Part shown: positions 36,329 to 45,580 of the stretch, one piece after another
How positions within the stretch are numbered: position 1 is the first letter of the stretch
Layout of the letters: every line of letters starts with the position of its first letter
NCBI RefSeq assembly: GCF_025567265.1
Contig: NZ_JAOQJW010000016.1
Span: 1 to 64,000, forward strand
Length of the DNA stretch: 64,000 nt
Direction: 5' to 3'
From: Dorea_A amylophila
GTDB taxonomy: Bacteria; Bacillota; Clostridia; Lachnospirales; Lachnospiraceae
Position numbers and translations under genes: made by a program
The notes under the pieces: generated by a model
Told to the model about the DNA's origin: nothing
The model's input: only the letters and a program-made list of their open reading frames with translations
The model's database searches: none

Positions 36329-36604
36329 ATCATTTTCCCCTTTACAAAATCTGTGTCTTATTATATCCTTATATAGTTGATTATTCAAGAATATCCTTTA
36401 TATTATTTGTAAATAATCTATAAACTCTTCTATGTATTCTATCTATGTAGTTTCTCCATAAGCGATCCTGTTTATTTTTGATTTCTATTATCATTTAGTG
36501 ATTTTGGCTTACATTTTCCGGCTATATATGGTCGTTTTATTACATTTCAACATACATATTCCTAACAAAGCATAAAAAACCTTAACTTTTTCTTAAACAA
36601 TTAG

Positions 36605-36633
36605 TTGTACTTTAATCTAGTTTGTGATAAGAT
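36605..36633 (+). promoter_or_regulatory. promoter of the POT transporter gene and its leader
   Basis: TTGTAC (36605-36610) and TAAGAT (36628-36633) are 17 bases apart with TG before the -10. The leader (about 36640-36718) contains GTTTTAAT/ATTAAAAC pairing around an AAGGGGGG loop. The rest of the 36329-36604 gap is AT-rich and shows nothing recognisable. Confidence 0.55.
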
Positions 36634-36718
36634 TAACTGCGTTGAGAGTTTTAATCATAAGGGGGGTTCCTCGTATTATTAAAACCAAAGAAAAATTTCA
36701 TATTGGAGGGTGAATCTC

Positions 36719-38074
36719 ATGGAGAACACTAAGAAAAAATTTCCATTTGGTTTCTATGTGTGCTGTCTGACTTTCTCTTTTGAAAGACTTGCATACTACG
36801 CTGCTAAATGGGGGCTTGCGATTTTCATCGCAGCCAAAGCAGTAAACGGTGGTCTTGGACTTGATCAATCCGTAGGTGCTGCAATGAGTTCTAACCTTGT
36901 AGCGTTCACTTATATCACACCTATCATCGGTGGATATATCGCTGACCGCTGGATTAGTCCTCGTATCCTCGTACCAATTGGAGAGATCATGATGGGTCTT
37001 GGATATCTGTGTGCCTGGAAAGCAAACGGAGTCGGAATGTTATGGGCAATGATCATTCTCGTTTCTATCGGAACTGGTTTCTTCAAAGGAAACGTATCTG
37101 GTATCAACGGACGTCTCTTCCCATTAGCTGATCAGGACGAACTCGACACTGTATTCAACTTACAGTACATGTTCGTTAACATCGGTTCTTTCTGCGGAAC
37201 TACTTTCCTTTCACTTGTTGGAAAGAGCGCTGGATACCGTACTATGTTCCTGGTTTGTGCAATCTTCCTGTTCATCGACTGCGTATGGTGGTTCGTTGGA
37301 ATGAAGTCCTTCGGCGAAGCCGGAAAGAAACCATTCCTTGTTGACAACCGTACAGAAAATGTTGACAAAGCCGACAAAGAGAAAGACAATGCACCTCTTA
37401 CCAAACTTGAGAAAAACCGTGTGATTGCTATCTGCATCGTAACACTCTTCTCTGGTATTTTCTGGCTGATCTGGTACATGGCTTACATGCCTGTTTACTA
37501 TGAATTCGGTCCAGTATCAGAAGCAGGACGTGGATGGGCTAACTGGAACATTGGTTCCTTCGAGATGCCTACTGCATGGTTTGACTCAATGAACGGACTT
37601 CTTTGTATCATCCTTTGTCCTGTATTCGCAGGAATCTGGGCTAAGATGAGACAGCGTCCACAGGGTGACTGGGGAATGTTCACAAAGACAGCTATCGGTA
37701 TTATCATACTTGGTCTTTGTACAGCTTCCATGGTACTTGCAGCAGTTCTTTGCGGACAGAGTGCAGATAAACCAGTTGGTATCTGGGTAATCATCCTGGC
37801 TTCTGTATGTATGTCAGTCGGAGAAGTTATCTTCTCACCACTTGGAAACTCATTCATCAGCAAATATGCTCCAAAGAAACTTCTTGGAACTATGCTTGGT
37901 GTATGGCCACTGGTCATCTTCTTCGCTGGTAAAGCTTATGGACCACTTTATAACTGGCTCGAAAACTTCGACTTCATTAAAGCATATGGTGTTATTACAA
38001 TCATCATCGTTGCCTGCGGAGTTATCATGTTAGCATTTACTAAGAAGTTCGACAAGATGGTTGAAGGTAAATAA
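36719..38074 (+). CDS. POT family proton-dependent oligopeptide transporter
   Basis: This 451-aa MFS transporter imports di- and tripeptides with protons. The PTR2 signatures are visible: SFERLAYYAAKWGLAIF near residue 15 and GFFKGNVSGINGRLF near residue 122. About twelve to fourteen helices are present. The ATG at 36719 has GGAGGG eight bases upstream; a GTG at 36710 overlaps that site and is unlikely. Base use is richer in preferred codons than in most neighbours, which suggests high expression. Confidence 0.93.
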   Translation: MENTKKKFPFGFYVCCLTFSFERLAYYAAKWGLAIFIAAKAVNGGLGLDQSVGAAMSSNLVAFTYITPIIGGYIADRWISPRILVPIGEIMMGLGYLCAWKANGVGMLWAMIILVSIGTGFFKGNVSGINGRLFPLADQDELDTVFNLQYMFVNIGSFCGTTFLSLVGKSAGYRTMFLVCAIFLFIDCVWWFVGMKSFGEAGKKPFLVDNRTENVDKADKEKDNAPLTKLEKNRVIAICIVTLFSGIFWLIWYMAYMPVYYEFGPVSEAGRGWANWNIGSFEMPTAWFDSMNGLLCIILCPVFAGIWAKMRQRPQGDWGMFTKTAIGIIILGLCTASMVLAAVLCGQSADKPVGIWVIILASVCMSVGEVIFSPLGNSFISKYAPKKLLGTMLGVWPLVIFFAGKAYGPLYNWLENFDFIKAYGVITIIIVACGVIMLAFTKKFDKMVEGK

Positions 38075-38095
38075 TTCGTGAATTAAATACCGTAC

Positions 38096-38133
38096 ATAAA
38101 AATAAGACTTGCATAAGCAAGTCTTATTTTTAT
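38096..38133 (+). terminator. terminator of the POT gene
   Basis: AAATAAGACTTGC and GCAAGTCTTATTT form a 13-bp stem with an ATAA loop, followed by TTTTAT. Confidence 0.88.
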
Positions 38134-38190
38134 GGGGACGGGTTTTCCGGCTTTTTTGTTGTCCCCTCCGGCTCAATCTATCATATTCTT

Positions 38191-38622
38191 TTATTTTTTA
38201 CGATACTTTTTATTCCCTGTACTGTAACTTCTTTTAATCTGATTATTATTTTTCTTCGTCTTCTTCGTGCTTTCTTTCTTATTTGCCTTCACACTGAATG
38301 AATCTCCGGATCCACGTGGTGTAATATTCTTCTTTGTTCCGATTTCTTTCTGGTCTTCGAACGCAGGCTTCAGAAGTAATTCCGCACCAATTACAAAGCA
38401 GGCAACTTCTATTGCCAGCTGGATCATCTCCCCGTTCTTTCCGAGTCCTTCAAAGAAAGGATCTAGAACTCTTGCCCCAGAAAGGATCACCAGTGTCAGT
38501 CCGGCATAAGTAAACAACGAATAGAACATCATCGTCTTCCCCCTGCCTTCATTCTGCTGCATGAAGTAGTATCCTGCGATAAAAATCACACCGCCAAGGA
38601 TCATCAATATGTACTTTAACAT
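38191..38622 (-). CDS. hypothetical membrane protein with basic tail
   Basis: This 143-aa protein has three hydrophobic segments (about 3-20, 32-50, 65-82) and then a Lys/Asn/Ser-rich tail to the end (KKESTKKTKKNNNQIKR). No family is recognised. The basic tail could contact RNA, DNA or lipid head groups. It is alone between a terminator and the leuA terminator. Confidence 0.65.
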   Translation of the reverse strand: MLKYILMILGGVIFIAGYYFMQQNEGRGKTMMFYSLFTYAGLTLVILSGARVLDPFFEGLGKNGEMIQLAIEVACFVIGAELLLKPAFEDQKEIGTKKNITPRGSGDSFSVKANKKESTKKTKKNNNQIKRSYSTGNKKYRKK

Positions 38623-38740
38623 TTCTATCTCTTCCTCCCAATCATGTTTTCTGTAAAGTCTATTATTTATTATACATGAAATCCATCTCGATTCCTATCT
38701 TTTTATATGTATATTTTTATTTTTCCGTTTACGCACTTTT

Positions 38741-38769
38741 AAAAGGGATGCACCTTCCGGCACATCCCT
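38741..38769 (-). terminator. terminator of the leuA-araC gene
   Basis: GGGATG(TGCCGG...)CATCCC forms a stem followed by TTTTAAAA on the minus strand. Confidence 0.75.
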
Positions 38770-38790
38770 CGCAACTTTTCACTACTTATT

Positions 38791-40779
38791 TTATTTCTGA
38801 TTTCTAAACTGCATCGGAGTCATATCATAAGCTTTCTTGAACAGTCTGTTGAAATGCTCAACATTCTGATATCCGACTGACATTGCAATGTTCTCGACTG
38901 TCATATTACTGCTTTTGAGCAGTGCTTTCGCTTTCTTCATGCGGATTTTCTTCACCAGATCCCCAAATGTCATTCCGGATTTTTCCTTAATGTATTTTGA
39001 CAGATAAGGTTTGGACAGGAAGAATTTTTCTGCCAGGTCATCTAATGTAATGTCAATATAATTTGCCTGTACATAATTCATGATCTCGATCATTCTTGCA
39101 TCCGTACATGCATCAGCACTCCCGAGTTCTTCAATCTTATTTACCGCAACGATCAAGGCTTCAATGGAAGCTCTGATAATATCCGGATCGATTCCTACAC
39201 CCCAGAATGTCTTTCCGTTGCATATAATTCCCACATAAGCAACAGCCTTAGAAGAAGATCCCTTTGTAAGCGAATGTTCTTCGTAGAAGGATAATTCATA
39301 GCTGATATTGAAATACTGCTTAATTGCATTACTTACTGCGTCCAGACGTCCATTTCCGTTCGAAGTGATCACTTTACTCTCTCCTGCATGATTGATCGTC
39401 ACTTCTGCGGTAATTCCGTCTACCTGTTTAAAATGGCACTCATCAATATGGAAGATGGATTTGGTATTAATATAGTGATCAGAGAAGATCTGGTATACCC
39501 AGTCTGGTGTCAGCTCTTTGTGTGCTTTATCCGATACATCTTTTACCATATATCCTACTTCTTCACGCATTGCCTTTGGAAGATTGATTCCGTGGCTGTG
39601 CATTAAGATGTAGTTTACGCCGCCCTTACCAGACTGACTGTTGATACGGATAACGTCCGAATCATACTCTCTTCCGACATCTTTTGGATCGATCGGCAGA
39701 TACGGAACTGTCCATTTATCACATTTCTTCTCATCTCTCCATGCCATACCCTTGGCAATCGCATCCTGATGTGATCCGGAAAATGCAGTAAATACCAGGT
39801 CTCCGGAATATGGCTGACGGTCATATACCTGCATTCTGGTCAGACGCTCATATGTCTCGCGGATCTTTCTCATATTAGAGAAATCCAGTCCCGGATCTAC
39901 ACCCTGGGAATACATATTCATTCCAAGTGTGATGATATCAACGTTACCGGTACGTTCTCCGTTTCCAAACAATGTACCCTCGATACGATCAGCTCCTGCA
40001 AGAATACCCAGTTCTGCAGTTGCCACTCCGCATCCTCTGTCATTATGTGGATGAAGTGAAAGTACCACATTCTCTCTGTGTTTCAAATGCTTATGTACAT
40101 ACTCTAACTGGCATGCAAATGTATGAGGCATTGCATTTTCTACAGTTGTAGGAATATTGATGATTGCTTTATTATCAGCTGTCGGCTGCCATACATCCAG
40201 AACAGCGTTACAAACTTCTACGGCATAGTCCACTTCTGTTCCGTGGAAACTTTCCGGACTGTATTCAAATGTGAAGTTACCATCTGTCTCATTAGCCAGC
40301 TTCAGAAGTAATTTTGCCCCGTCGATCGCAAGTTGCTTTACCTGTTCTTTATCTTTTCTGAACACCTGCTCTCTCTGTGCAACAGAGGTAGAATTGTATA
40401 AATGGATCACTGCGTGAGGTGCTCCTTTTACAGCTTCAAATGTTCTCTTGATGATGTGTTCTCTTGCCTGTGTCAGGACCTGAACGGTTACATCATCCGG
40501 AATCATATCTTTCTCAATCAAAGTTCTCATGAACTGATACTCTGTCTCGGAAGCAGCCGGGAATCCAACCTCAATCTCCTTAAATCCGATATCAACCAGC
40601 ATCTGGAAGAACTCCAGCTTTTCATCCAGACTCATTGGTTCGATCAATGCCTGGTTACCATCTCTTAAATCTACACTACACCATTTCGGCGGCTGTTCTA
40701 CCGAATCTTTTTTTGCCCAGTCATATGTGACCTCAGGCGGCATGAAATAACTTTTCTCATATTTCTGATAATTCTTCAT
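38791..40779 (-). CDS. leuA: 2-isopropylmalate synthase fused to an AraC-type DNA-binding domain
   Basis: Residues 1 to about 555 are a complete LeuA of the yeast-like type: DLRDGNQALIEPM (about 37-49), the metal-binding LHPHNDRG, GNGERTGN, and the LeuA dimer/regulatory region with TAEVTINHAG. It condenses acetyl-CoA with 2-oxoisovalerate, the first step of leucine synthesis. Residues about 563-662 are a full AraC/XylS tandem helix-turn-helix: TLDDLAEKFFLSKPYLSKYI, then ENIAMSVGYQNVEHFNRLF and the TPMQFR end. The frame is unbroken, with AAAGGAGAGG before the ATG. An enzyme that also binds DNA could report leucine to its own or other promoters; that is inference. Confidence 0.93.
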   Translation of the reverse strand: MKNYQKYEKSYFMPPEVTYDWAKKDSVEQPPKWCSVDLRDGNQALIEPMSLDEKLEFFQMLVDIGFKEIEVGFPAASETEYQFMRTLIEKDMIPDDVTVQVLTQAREHIIKRTFEAVKGAPHAVIHLYNSTSVAQREQVFRKDKEQVKQLAIDGAKLLLKLANETDGNFTFEYSPESFHGTEVDYAVEVCNAVLDVWQPTADNKAIINIPTTVENAMPHTFACQLEYVHKHLKHRENVVLSLHPHNDRGCGVATAELGILAGADRIEGTLFGNGERTGNVDIITLGMNMYSQGVDPGLDFSNMRKIRETYERLTRMQVYDRQPYSGDLVFTAFSGSHQDAIAKGMAWRDEKKCDKWTVPYLPIDPKDVGREYDSDVIRINSQSGKGGVNYILMHSHGINLPKAMREEVGYMVKDVSDKAHKELTPDWVYQIFSDHYINTKSIFHIDECHFKQVDGITAEVTINHAGESKVITSNGNGRLDAVSNAIKQYFNISYELSFYEEHSLTKGSSSKAVAYVGIICNGKTFWGVGIDPDIIRASIEALIVAVNKIEELGSADACTDARMIEIMNYVQANYIDITLDDLAEKFFLSKPYLSKYIKEKSGMTFGDLVKKIRMKKAKALLKSSNMTVENIAMSVGYQNVEHFNRLFKKAYDMTPMQFRNQK

Positions 40780-40891
40780 AATTAAAAGCCTCTCCTTTTA
40801 CCCAATATTTCAAATCTTATCATCTTGCAATAATAATCATCAATTTTGTTGTTCATTTTTAATACTTTTATATCCTAACACATCCCTACGC

Positions 40892-40924
40892 AAAAGGGAA
40901 GTGATAAATTTAATCACTTCCCTT
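40892..40924 (-). terminator. terminator of the Na+/solute symporter gene
   Basis: AAGGGAAGTGATTAAATTTATCACTTCCCTTTT on the minus strand is an almost perfect hairpin with a short loop and a T-run. Confidence 0.87.
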
Positions 40925-40963
40925 GATGTTTTTTAATATGTTCGATTTTTCAGATTATTTCGA

Positions 40964-42493
40964 TTAATTCTGTTCCAGAGAACGTTTCTTGGTGATTGTA
41001 ACCTTCTCATCATAGCAGGCAAATATCTCATCCACCCTGTCTTTCTTAAGTTTTGGTGTAAGTACACTCACTACCGGCACTACGATCAGTCCTGCTACCA
41101 TCGCAATTGCTCCTGCATTAATCGGAGATGCAATAAAGTGGAAGAAGAGGTTCAAAACCGTAATTCCGACACCTGCCGTAAAACTTGCCCAGACCGCGGC
41201 TCTTGTCACACCTTTCCAGTACAATCCATACATGAACGGTGCAAGGAATGCTCCGGCCAGTGCACCCCAGGAAATTCCCATAAGCTGTGCAATGAATGTA
41301 GGTGGATCCATTGCAATCACTACTGATAATACAATGAAGAATACTACCATCACCTGCATGGTTCGTACCTGTTTCTTCTCACTCATATCTTTCATCACAT
41401 TGTCTTTTAAGAAATCCAAAGTCAATGTCGAGCTGGATGTCAATACCAGCGAAGCCAGGGTTGACATGGAAGCCGATAATACCAGCACTACTACGATACC
41501 GATCAGGATATCCGGAAGTGTTGATAACATATGTGGAATGATTCCGTCGAAGATCATATTGCCCGCCTCATCATGTAATTCCGGTGCATCAAACAATCTT
41601 CCGAATCCTCCTAGGAAGTAACATCCTCCGGAGATCACGATCGCAAACAACGTAGAGATCACAGTTCCTGTATTAATTGATTTTTCATCTTTAATCGCAT
41701 AGAACTTACCAACCATCTGTGGAAGTCCCCATGTTCCAAGAGAAGTTAAGATAACAACCCCCAGAAGATTTAACGGATCCGGCCCAAAGAATGAAGTAAA
41801 CGCGCCCGGCTGTCCCATTGTCACCGGCACATCACTTGGAATCTCTGCCATTGTCTTAATTGCCTGAATAAATCCGCCCTGACCATTTAATACCGCCAGG
41901 ATAACTGCCACGATACCACCCAGCATGATAATCCCCTGAATGAAGTCATTGATCGCCGTAGCCATGTATCCGCCAAGAATAACATAAATTCCCGTAAACA
42001 CTGCCATTCCGATCACACAATATTTATAAGGAATATTAAATGCCATTCCGAATAACCTTGACAATCCGTTATATACAGAAGCCGTATACGGAACCAGGAA
42101 TATAAATACGATTGCAGAAGCTGTAATCTTAAGCGCCTTGCTTTCGTATCTCTCACCAAAGAAATCCGGCATCGTCTTAGAATTCAAATGCTGTGTCATA
42201 ACCTTGGTACGTCTTCCGAGTACAACCCATGCCAGCAAACTTCCGATAATCGCATTCCCAAGACCGATCCATGTAGATGCGAGACCATATTTCCATCCAA
42301 ACTGTCCTGCATATCCTACGAATACAACTGCGGAGAAATATGACGTTCCATACGCAAATGCCGTAAGCCAGGGGCCTACCGATCTTCCTCCCAATACATA
42401 ACCGTCTACACTTGTCGCATGCTTTCTTGCATAGATGCCGACCGATACCATAATCGCAAAAAATATCACCAGCATCAATAATTTCGTCGCCAT
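40964..42493 (-). CDS. sodium:solute symporter (SSS family, PutP-like)
   Basis: This 509-aa transporter has about thirteen helices. SSS features include GGRSVGPWLTAFAYGTSYFSAVVFVGYAG at residues 35-63 and the Na+-site region SASMSTLASLVLTSSSTLTLDF. The closest described relatives carry proline or pantothenate; the substrate is not certain. AGAGGAG precedes the ATG. Expression is from a strong promoter with a palindrome just downstream of the start point. Confidence 0.88.
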   Translation of the reverse strand: MATKLLMLVIFFAIMVSVGIYARKHATSVDGYVLGGRSVGPWLTAFAYGTSYFSAVVFVGYAGQFGWKYGLASTWIGLGNAIIGSLLAWVVLGRRTKVMTQHLNSKTMPDFFGERYESKALKITASAIVFIFLVPYTASVYNGLSRLFGMAFNIPYKYCVIGMAVFTGIYVILGGYMATAINDFIQGIIMLGGIVAVILAVLNGQGGFIQAIKTMAEIPSDVPVTMGQPGAFTSFFGPDPLNLLGVVILTSLGTWGLPQMVGKFYAIKDEKSINTGTVISTLFAIVISGGCYFLGGFGRLFDAPELHDEAGNMIFDGIIPHMLSTLPDILIGIVVVLVLSASMSTLASLVLTSSSTLTLDFLKDNVMKDMSEKKQVRTMQVMVVFFIVLSVVIAMDPPTFIAQLMGISWGALAGAFLAPFMYGLYWKGVTRAAVWASFTAGVGITVLNLFFHFIASPINAGAIAMVAGLIVVPVVSVLTPKLKKDRVDEIFACYDEKVTITKKRSLEQN

Positions 42494-42543
42494 AACTTTT
42501 CTCCTCTACTTTCCTCATTTCTTTTTACTTGTTTTCGCTAATT

Positions 42544-42570
42544 CACTTTAAAGCGTTGCGCTTTAAAGTG
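42544..42570. promoter_or_regulatory. perfect palindrome in the symporter leader (candidate operator)
   Basis: CACTTTAAAGCG and CGCTTTAAAGTG form a perfect 12-bp inverted repeat around TTG. It begins about 11 bases after the predicted transcription start and has no T-run, so an operator is more likely than a terminator. Confidence 0.65.
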
Positions 42571-42587
42571 CTAAAGTTTACGGTGTT

Positions 42588-42616
42588 AGAATAACACAGA
42601 TGATACGGTATGTCAA
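42588..42616 (-). promoter_or_regulatory. strong sigma-A promoter of the symporter gene
   Basis: On the minus strand TTGACA (42611-42616) and TATTCT (42588-42593) are separated by exactly 17 bases. Confidence 0.82.
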
Positions 42617-42654
42617 TCTTATTTTGCAGAAATATAAAAGAAATATATAAAAGG

Positions 42655-42700
42655 CAAAAAAACAGCTGCGATTCCTTTTTTTGCGGAATGCACAGCTGCT
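42655..42700 (-). terminator. terminator of mgsA
   Basis: AGCAGCTGTGCATTCC and GGAATCGCAGCTGT form a long stem followed by seven T residues on the minus strand. Confidence 0.88.
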
Positions 42701-42709
42701 CTTTAGCTT

Positions 42710-43186
42710 CTATTTCATCTTCTCCACTCTGTCCTGAATGGTCTTGTTAAAGTTCTCTACCTTTCTTTCATATGTAGAATTCATAAATTCAGACTTCAGC
42801 ATGAAATCTGCTGTTGCAAGATTGTTAGCTGTAGGAATATCGTAAAGTACGGCAATACGGGATAATGCTCTTACATCCGGATCGTGCGGCTGTGCCTCTA
42901 ACGGATCCCACAGGAAGATCATAAAGTCGATCTGTCCTTCTACAATCTTCGCTCCGACCTGCTGATCTCCTCCGAGCGGGCCGCTGTTATATCCCTTTAC
43001 CGGAAGCCCGGTCTTCTCTGCGATCAGACGTGCGGTTGTACCTGTACCGCATAAGAAATGACCTTTTAAGATTTCCTTATTCTTGTCGCACCATTCAATC
43101 AGTTCTTTTTTCTTACCATCATGGGCAACGAGTGCGATATGCTTTGCTTTTCCAATTTCAAATGTTACAAAATTATCGTTTAACAT
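42710..43186 (-). CDS. mgsA: methylglyoxal synthase
   Basis: MgsA turns dihydroxyacetone phosphate into methylglyoxal, a bypass of lower glycolysis. Family residues are clear: ALVAHDGKKKEL at the N-terminus, the phosphate-binding GTTA region, SGPLGGDQQVGA with the catalytic Asp, and FLWDPLEAQPHDPDVRAL. Length 158 aa is normal. It has its own terminator. Confidence 0.95.
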   Translation of the reverse strand: MLNDNFVTFEIGKAKHIALVAHDGKKKELIEWCDKNKEILKGHFLCGTGTTARLIAEKTGLPVKGYNSGPLGGDQQVGAKIVEGQIDFMIFLWDPLEAQPHDPDVRALSRIAVLYDIPTANNLATADFMLKSEFMNSTYERKVENFNKTIQDRVEKMK

Positions 43187-43329
43187 CTGTTGAATTCTCC
43201 TTCCGTTTTAACTCTCTTCGTTATCTTTATATATCAAACTTATATTTATAATAAAATGTATTTTATTATCTGTCAACTTTAAACTGGAAATTAAATTGTA
43301 TTTTAGTTACAACAATTTGCCCATCACTT

Positions 43330-44949
43330 TCAGAACGTCTCAACGATTTCCTGCATCTGATCAAACTGTTCTTCCATCTCTTTTACAAGCCTGAACTGTG
43401 TTCTTGCCCGAACAAGATTGTGTTCCGGATAAGTTGTTTTGAAATATACATCGCCCTGGAGGAAGTCAGCAAGAAAACGCATACCGCATTCCAGCGTCAT
43501 AAGTCTCGCTCCCCACGGAAGACTGGCGTTCTCCGCCGGTGTCAGTACATCCTTCGCCATCTCCAGATACCCTTTCACGTAGATGCGGTAAAGCTCTATA
43601 TCAAAGTGCACCTTGTTCAGATCCTTCTCATCTTCTTCCGCTGTCGATGCCCCGAACCGGATGGAATCACCAAAGTCATTTGCCGCAAGTCCCGGCATGA
43701 TCGTGTCCAAATCGATGATGCACAGTCCCTCTCCTGTATTCCTATCAAACAAAATGTTATTCAGCTTGGTATCGTTGTGCGTCACACGGAGCGGAAGTAT
43801 TCCTTCCTCAAGCTGCTTCATAAGGACACCGCAGTCATCCTCGCGTGCCAGTACAAACTCTATTTCTTCACGGCAAAGTCTTGCCCTGTTCTTCACATCT
43901 TTCCGCAGTGCGTCTTTGAAATCATGGAAACGCTTCACCGTATCGTGGAACTTCGGAATCGTCTCATAGAGACTCTCGGCCGGATAATCCCCCAGCTGCT
44001 TCAGAAAATGGCCAAAGCTGAGTGCCGACTGATAGAACTGTTCCGGTCTCTCCACCATCTGATAGCACACAGAATCCGGTACATAATGCAGGCAGCGCCA
44101 TGGCTGTCCATCCGCATCTTCAAAATAGCTCTCTCCTGATTTTGTCTTAATATAAGACAATGCCTCTCTGTCTAGATCTCCACCTGCCTCACGGATCATA
44201 CTGCGCAGATACTCCGTAACGCCGAATATATTCGCCATTACCTGATCCGGGTTCTTGAATACATTAATATTGATGCGCTGCAAAACATAGAGCGGCGTAT
44301 CCTTTCCATCTGCGCCCGGCATATAGACTGCATAAGTCTCATTGATGTGTCCTTCTCCGAATGGCTTCACATAACTGCACTGCTGCCCGAAACCAAATGC
44401 GTACACGGCATCTTCCAGACTCCGGCTGTCCACGCCCTCGATCTTCCTTCTGGTTGAGAAGATCACTTCTCCTGCCTCCACTTTACATCCGCTCTCGATC
44501 GTACAGTCTGACTTTACAACACTCCCCAGTCCGACATGCGCTCCGGCACATACTACTGAATTGTGATCTACGATTGCCCCGCTGTTCACCAGCACCGCAC
44601 GTCCGATCCGGGTATTGGTATTTACCACTGCTCTCTGCATCACAAAACAGCCCGGCTCCAGCACCGCACTCGGACTTACGACTGCAGACGGATGCACGAT
44701 TGCCGGTACCTCATACCCTTTTTCCAGCAATTTATCCGTCCAGTACAGACGCATCTTGTTATTTCCAAAAGCTGCTACTGCCACCGGATACTCCTTATGC
44801 CTGATCTCATAATCACAGCACATTCCGATGACCGCTTCATCCTTCACCGCATCATCCAAAAATACAACCTTTTCATACCCCAGTGCCTGCGCAGTCTCCG
44901 CTACCATCCGGCCGAATCCGCCTGCACCGAGAATCAGCAAACTTTTCAT
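43330..44949 (-). CDS. NeuD/PglD-like acyltransferase fused to a NahK-like sugar kinase
   Basis: Residues 1-190 resemble NeuD/PglD sugar O- or N-acyltransferases: LLILGAGGFGRMVAETA is the Rossmann start, and a left-handed beta-helix follows, with AIVDHNSVVCAGAHVGLGS holding the two candidate active-site histidines. Residues about 195-539 resemble N-acetylhexosamine 1-kinase and other APH-fold kinases: GEGHINETYAV, the catalytic loop VTHNDTKLNNILFD and the metal site IDLDT. NahK acts in salvage of mucin and milk hexosamines. The combination on one chain is unusual; acting on one sugar in sequence is an inference. Confidence 0.82.
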   Translation of the reverse strand: MKSLLILGAGGFGRMVAETAQALGYEKVVFLDDAVKDEAVIGMCCDYEIRHKEYPVAVAAFGNNKMRLYWTDKLLEKGYEVPAIVHPSAVVSPSAVLEPGCFVMQRAVVNTNTRIGRAVLVNSGAIVDHNSVVCAGAHVGLGSVVKSDCTIESGCKVEAGEVIFSTRRKIEGVDSRSLEDAVYAFGFGQQCSYVKPFGEGHINETYAVYMPGADGKDTPLYVLQRININVFKNPDQVMANIFGVTEYLRSMIREAGGDLDREALSYIKTKSGESYFEDADGQPWRCLHYVPDSVCYQMVERPEQFYQSALSFGHFLKQLGDYPAESLYETIPKFHDTVKRFHDFKDALRKDVKNRARLCREEIEFVLAREDDCGVLMKQLEEGILPLRVTHNDTKLNNILFDRNTGEGLCIIDLDTIMPGLAANDFGDSIRFGASTAEEDEKDLNKVHFDIELYRIYVKGYLEMAKDVLTPAENASLPWGARLMTLECGMRFLADFLQGDVYFKTTYPEHNLVRARTQFRLVKEMEEQFDQMQEIVETF

Positions 44950-45033
44950 TACGTATTTCCCCCAATTGTTTTTTTATTGATCAGTTATACTATATCATAT
45001 CATAGAAGTGGACCCGGAGATAGTTATTTTCAC

Positions 45034-45077
45034 AAAAAGCTTCGGAGAATCACAGGTAGCAGGATTCTCCGAAGCTT
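45034..45077 (-). terminator. hairpin terminator after the flavin oxidoreductase remnant
   Basis: AAGCTTCGGAGAATC and GATTCTCCGAAGCTT are perfectly complementary, followed by TTTTTG on the minus strand. It is probably the original terminator of the deleted gene. Confidence 0.82.
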
Positions 45078-45127
45078 CTTTGTATTTATATTTATATTGG
45101 AAAGGGGTTCCCTTTTAGGGACATATT

Positions 45128-45384
45128 TTAAAGATAGTTCAATCTTTCAAGGGTATTCAATACCATATGGCGTCCGGCATCCGTTCCGTCAATGATACGT
45201 CTCGCACGTACAGAAGCCCTGTGCCGCCACGTGCACGCAGCTCATAATATTTGATATGTTCGTCGCTCAGTTTCCCATCATGTCCGGCGAAATCACTTCC
45301 CATAGGCATCATTACAACACGGTTTTTGAGTGTCATACCTCTGATCGTAAGAGGGCTGAATACGTGTGGAAAATTGTTTTTCAT
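45128..45384 (-). pseudogene. old-yellow-enzyme NADH:flavin oxidoreductase, internally deleted remnant
   Basis: The first about 55 residues match the N-terminus of the NADH:flavin oxidoreductase/2-enoate reductase family (FSPLTIRGMTLKNRVVMMPM, YYELRARGGTG). The full protein would be over 600 aa. After GGTGLL the frame reads unrelated residues to a stop at 45157. In another frame the following DNA reads SVRARRIIDGTDAGRHMVL and ends at a TAA at 45128, which looks like the C-terminal helix of the same family. The simplest reading is a large internal deletion that changed the frame. Promoter, ribosome binding site (GGAGG) and terminator remain. Confidence 0.75.
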
Positions 45385-45515
45385 AGTTTACTAACCTCCA
45401 TAAAAATATAATTGTATTTGTTTGCATTTCTCTATAATTTGATTATTTTGTTAAATAAAAGACAAATTAGTATTTTTATGAAAGTTGATAGATTTTGTCT
45501 ATGAATTTTAATCAT

Positions 45516-45570
45516 AAAAAATGGCCGCTGCGCCAGCAGATTATTCACTATCGGTACAGCGGCCATTTTT
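45516..45570 (-). terminator. terminator of the chimeric permease gene
   Basis: AAAAATGGCCGCTG and CAGCGGCCATTTTT form a 14-bp stem around a 26-base loop, with T-runs on both strands. Confidence 0.85.
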
Positions 45571-45580
45571 CTTAACTTTT

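Noticed and set aside
36710..36718. GTG start for the POT transporter
   Set aside because: The codon overlaps the GGAGGG ribosome binding site that properly serves the ATG at 36719.
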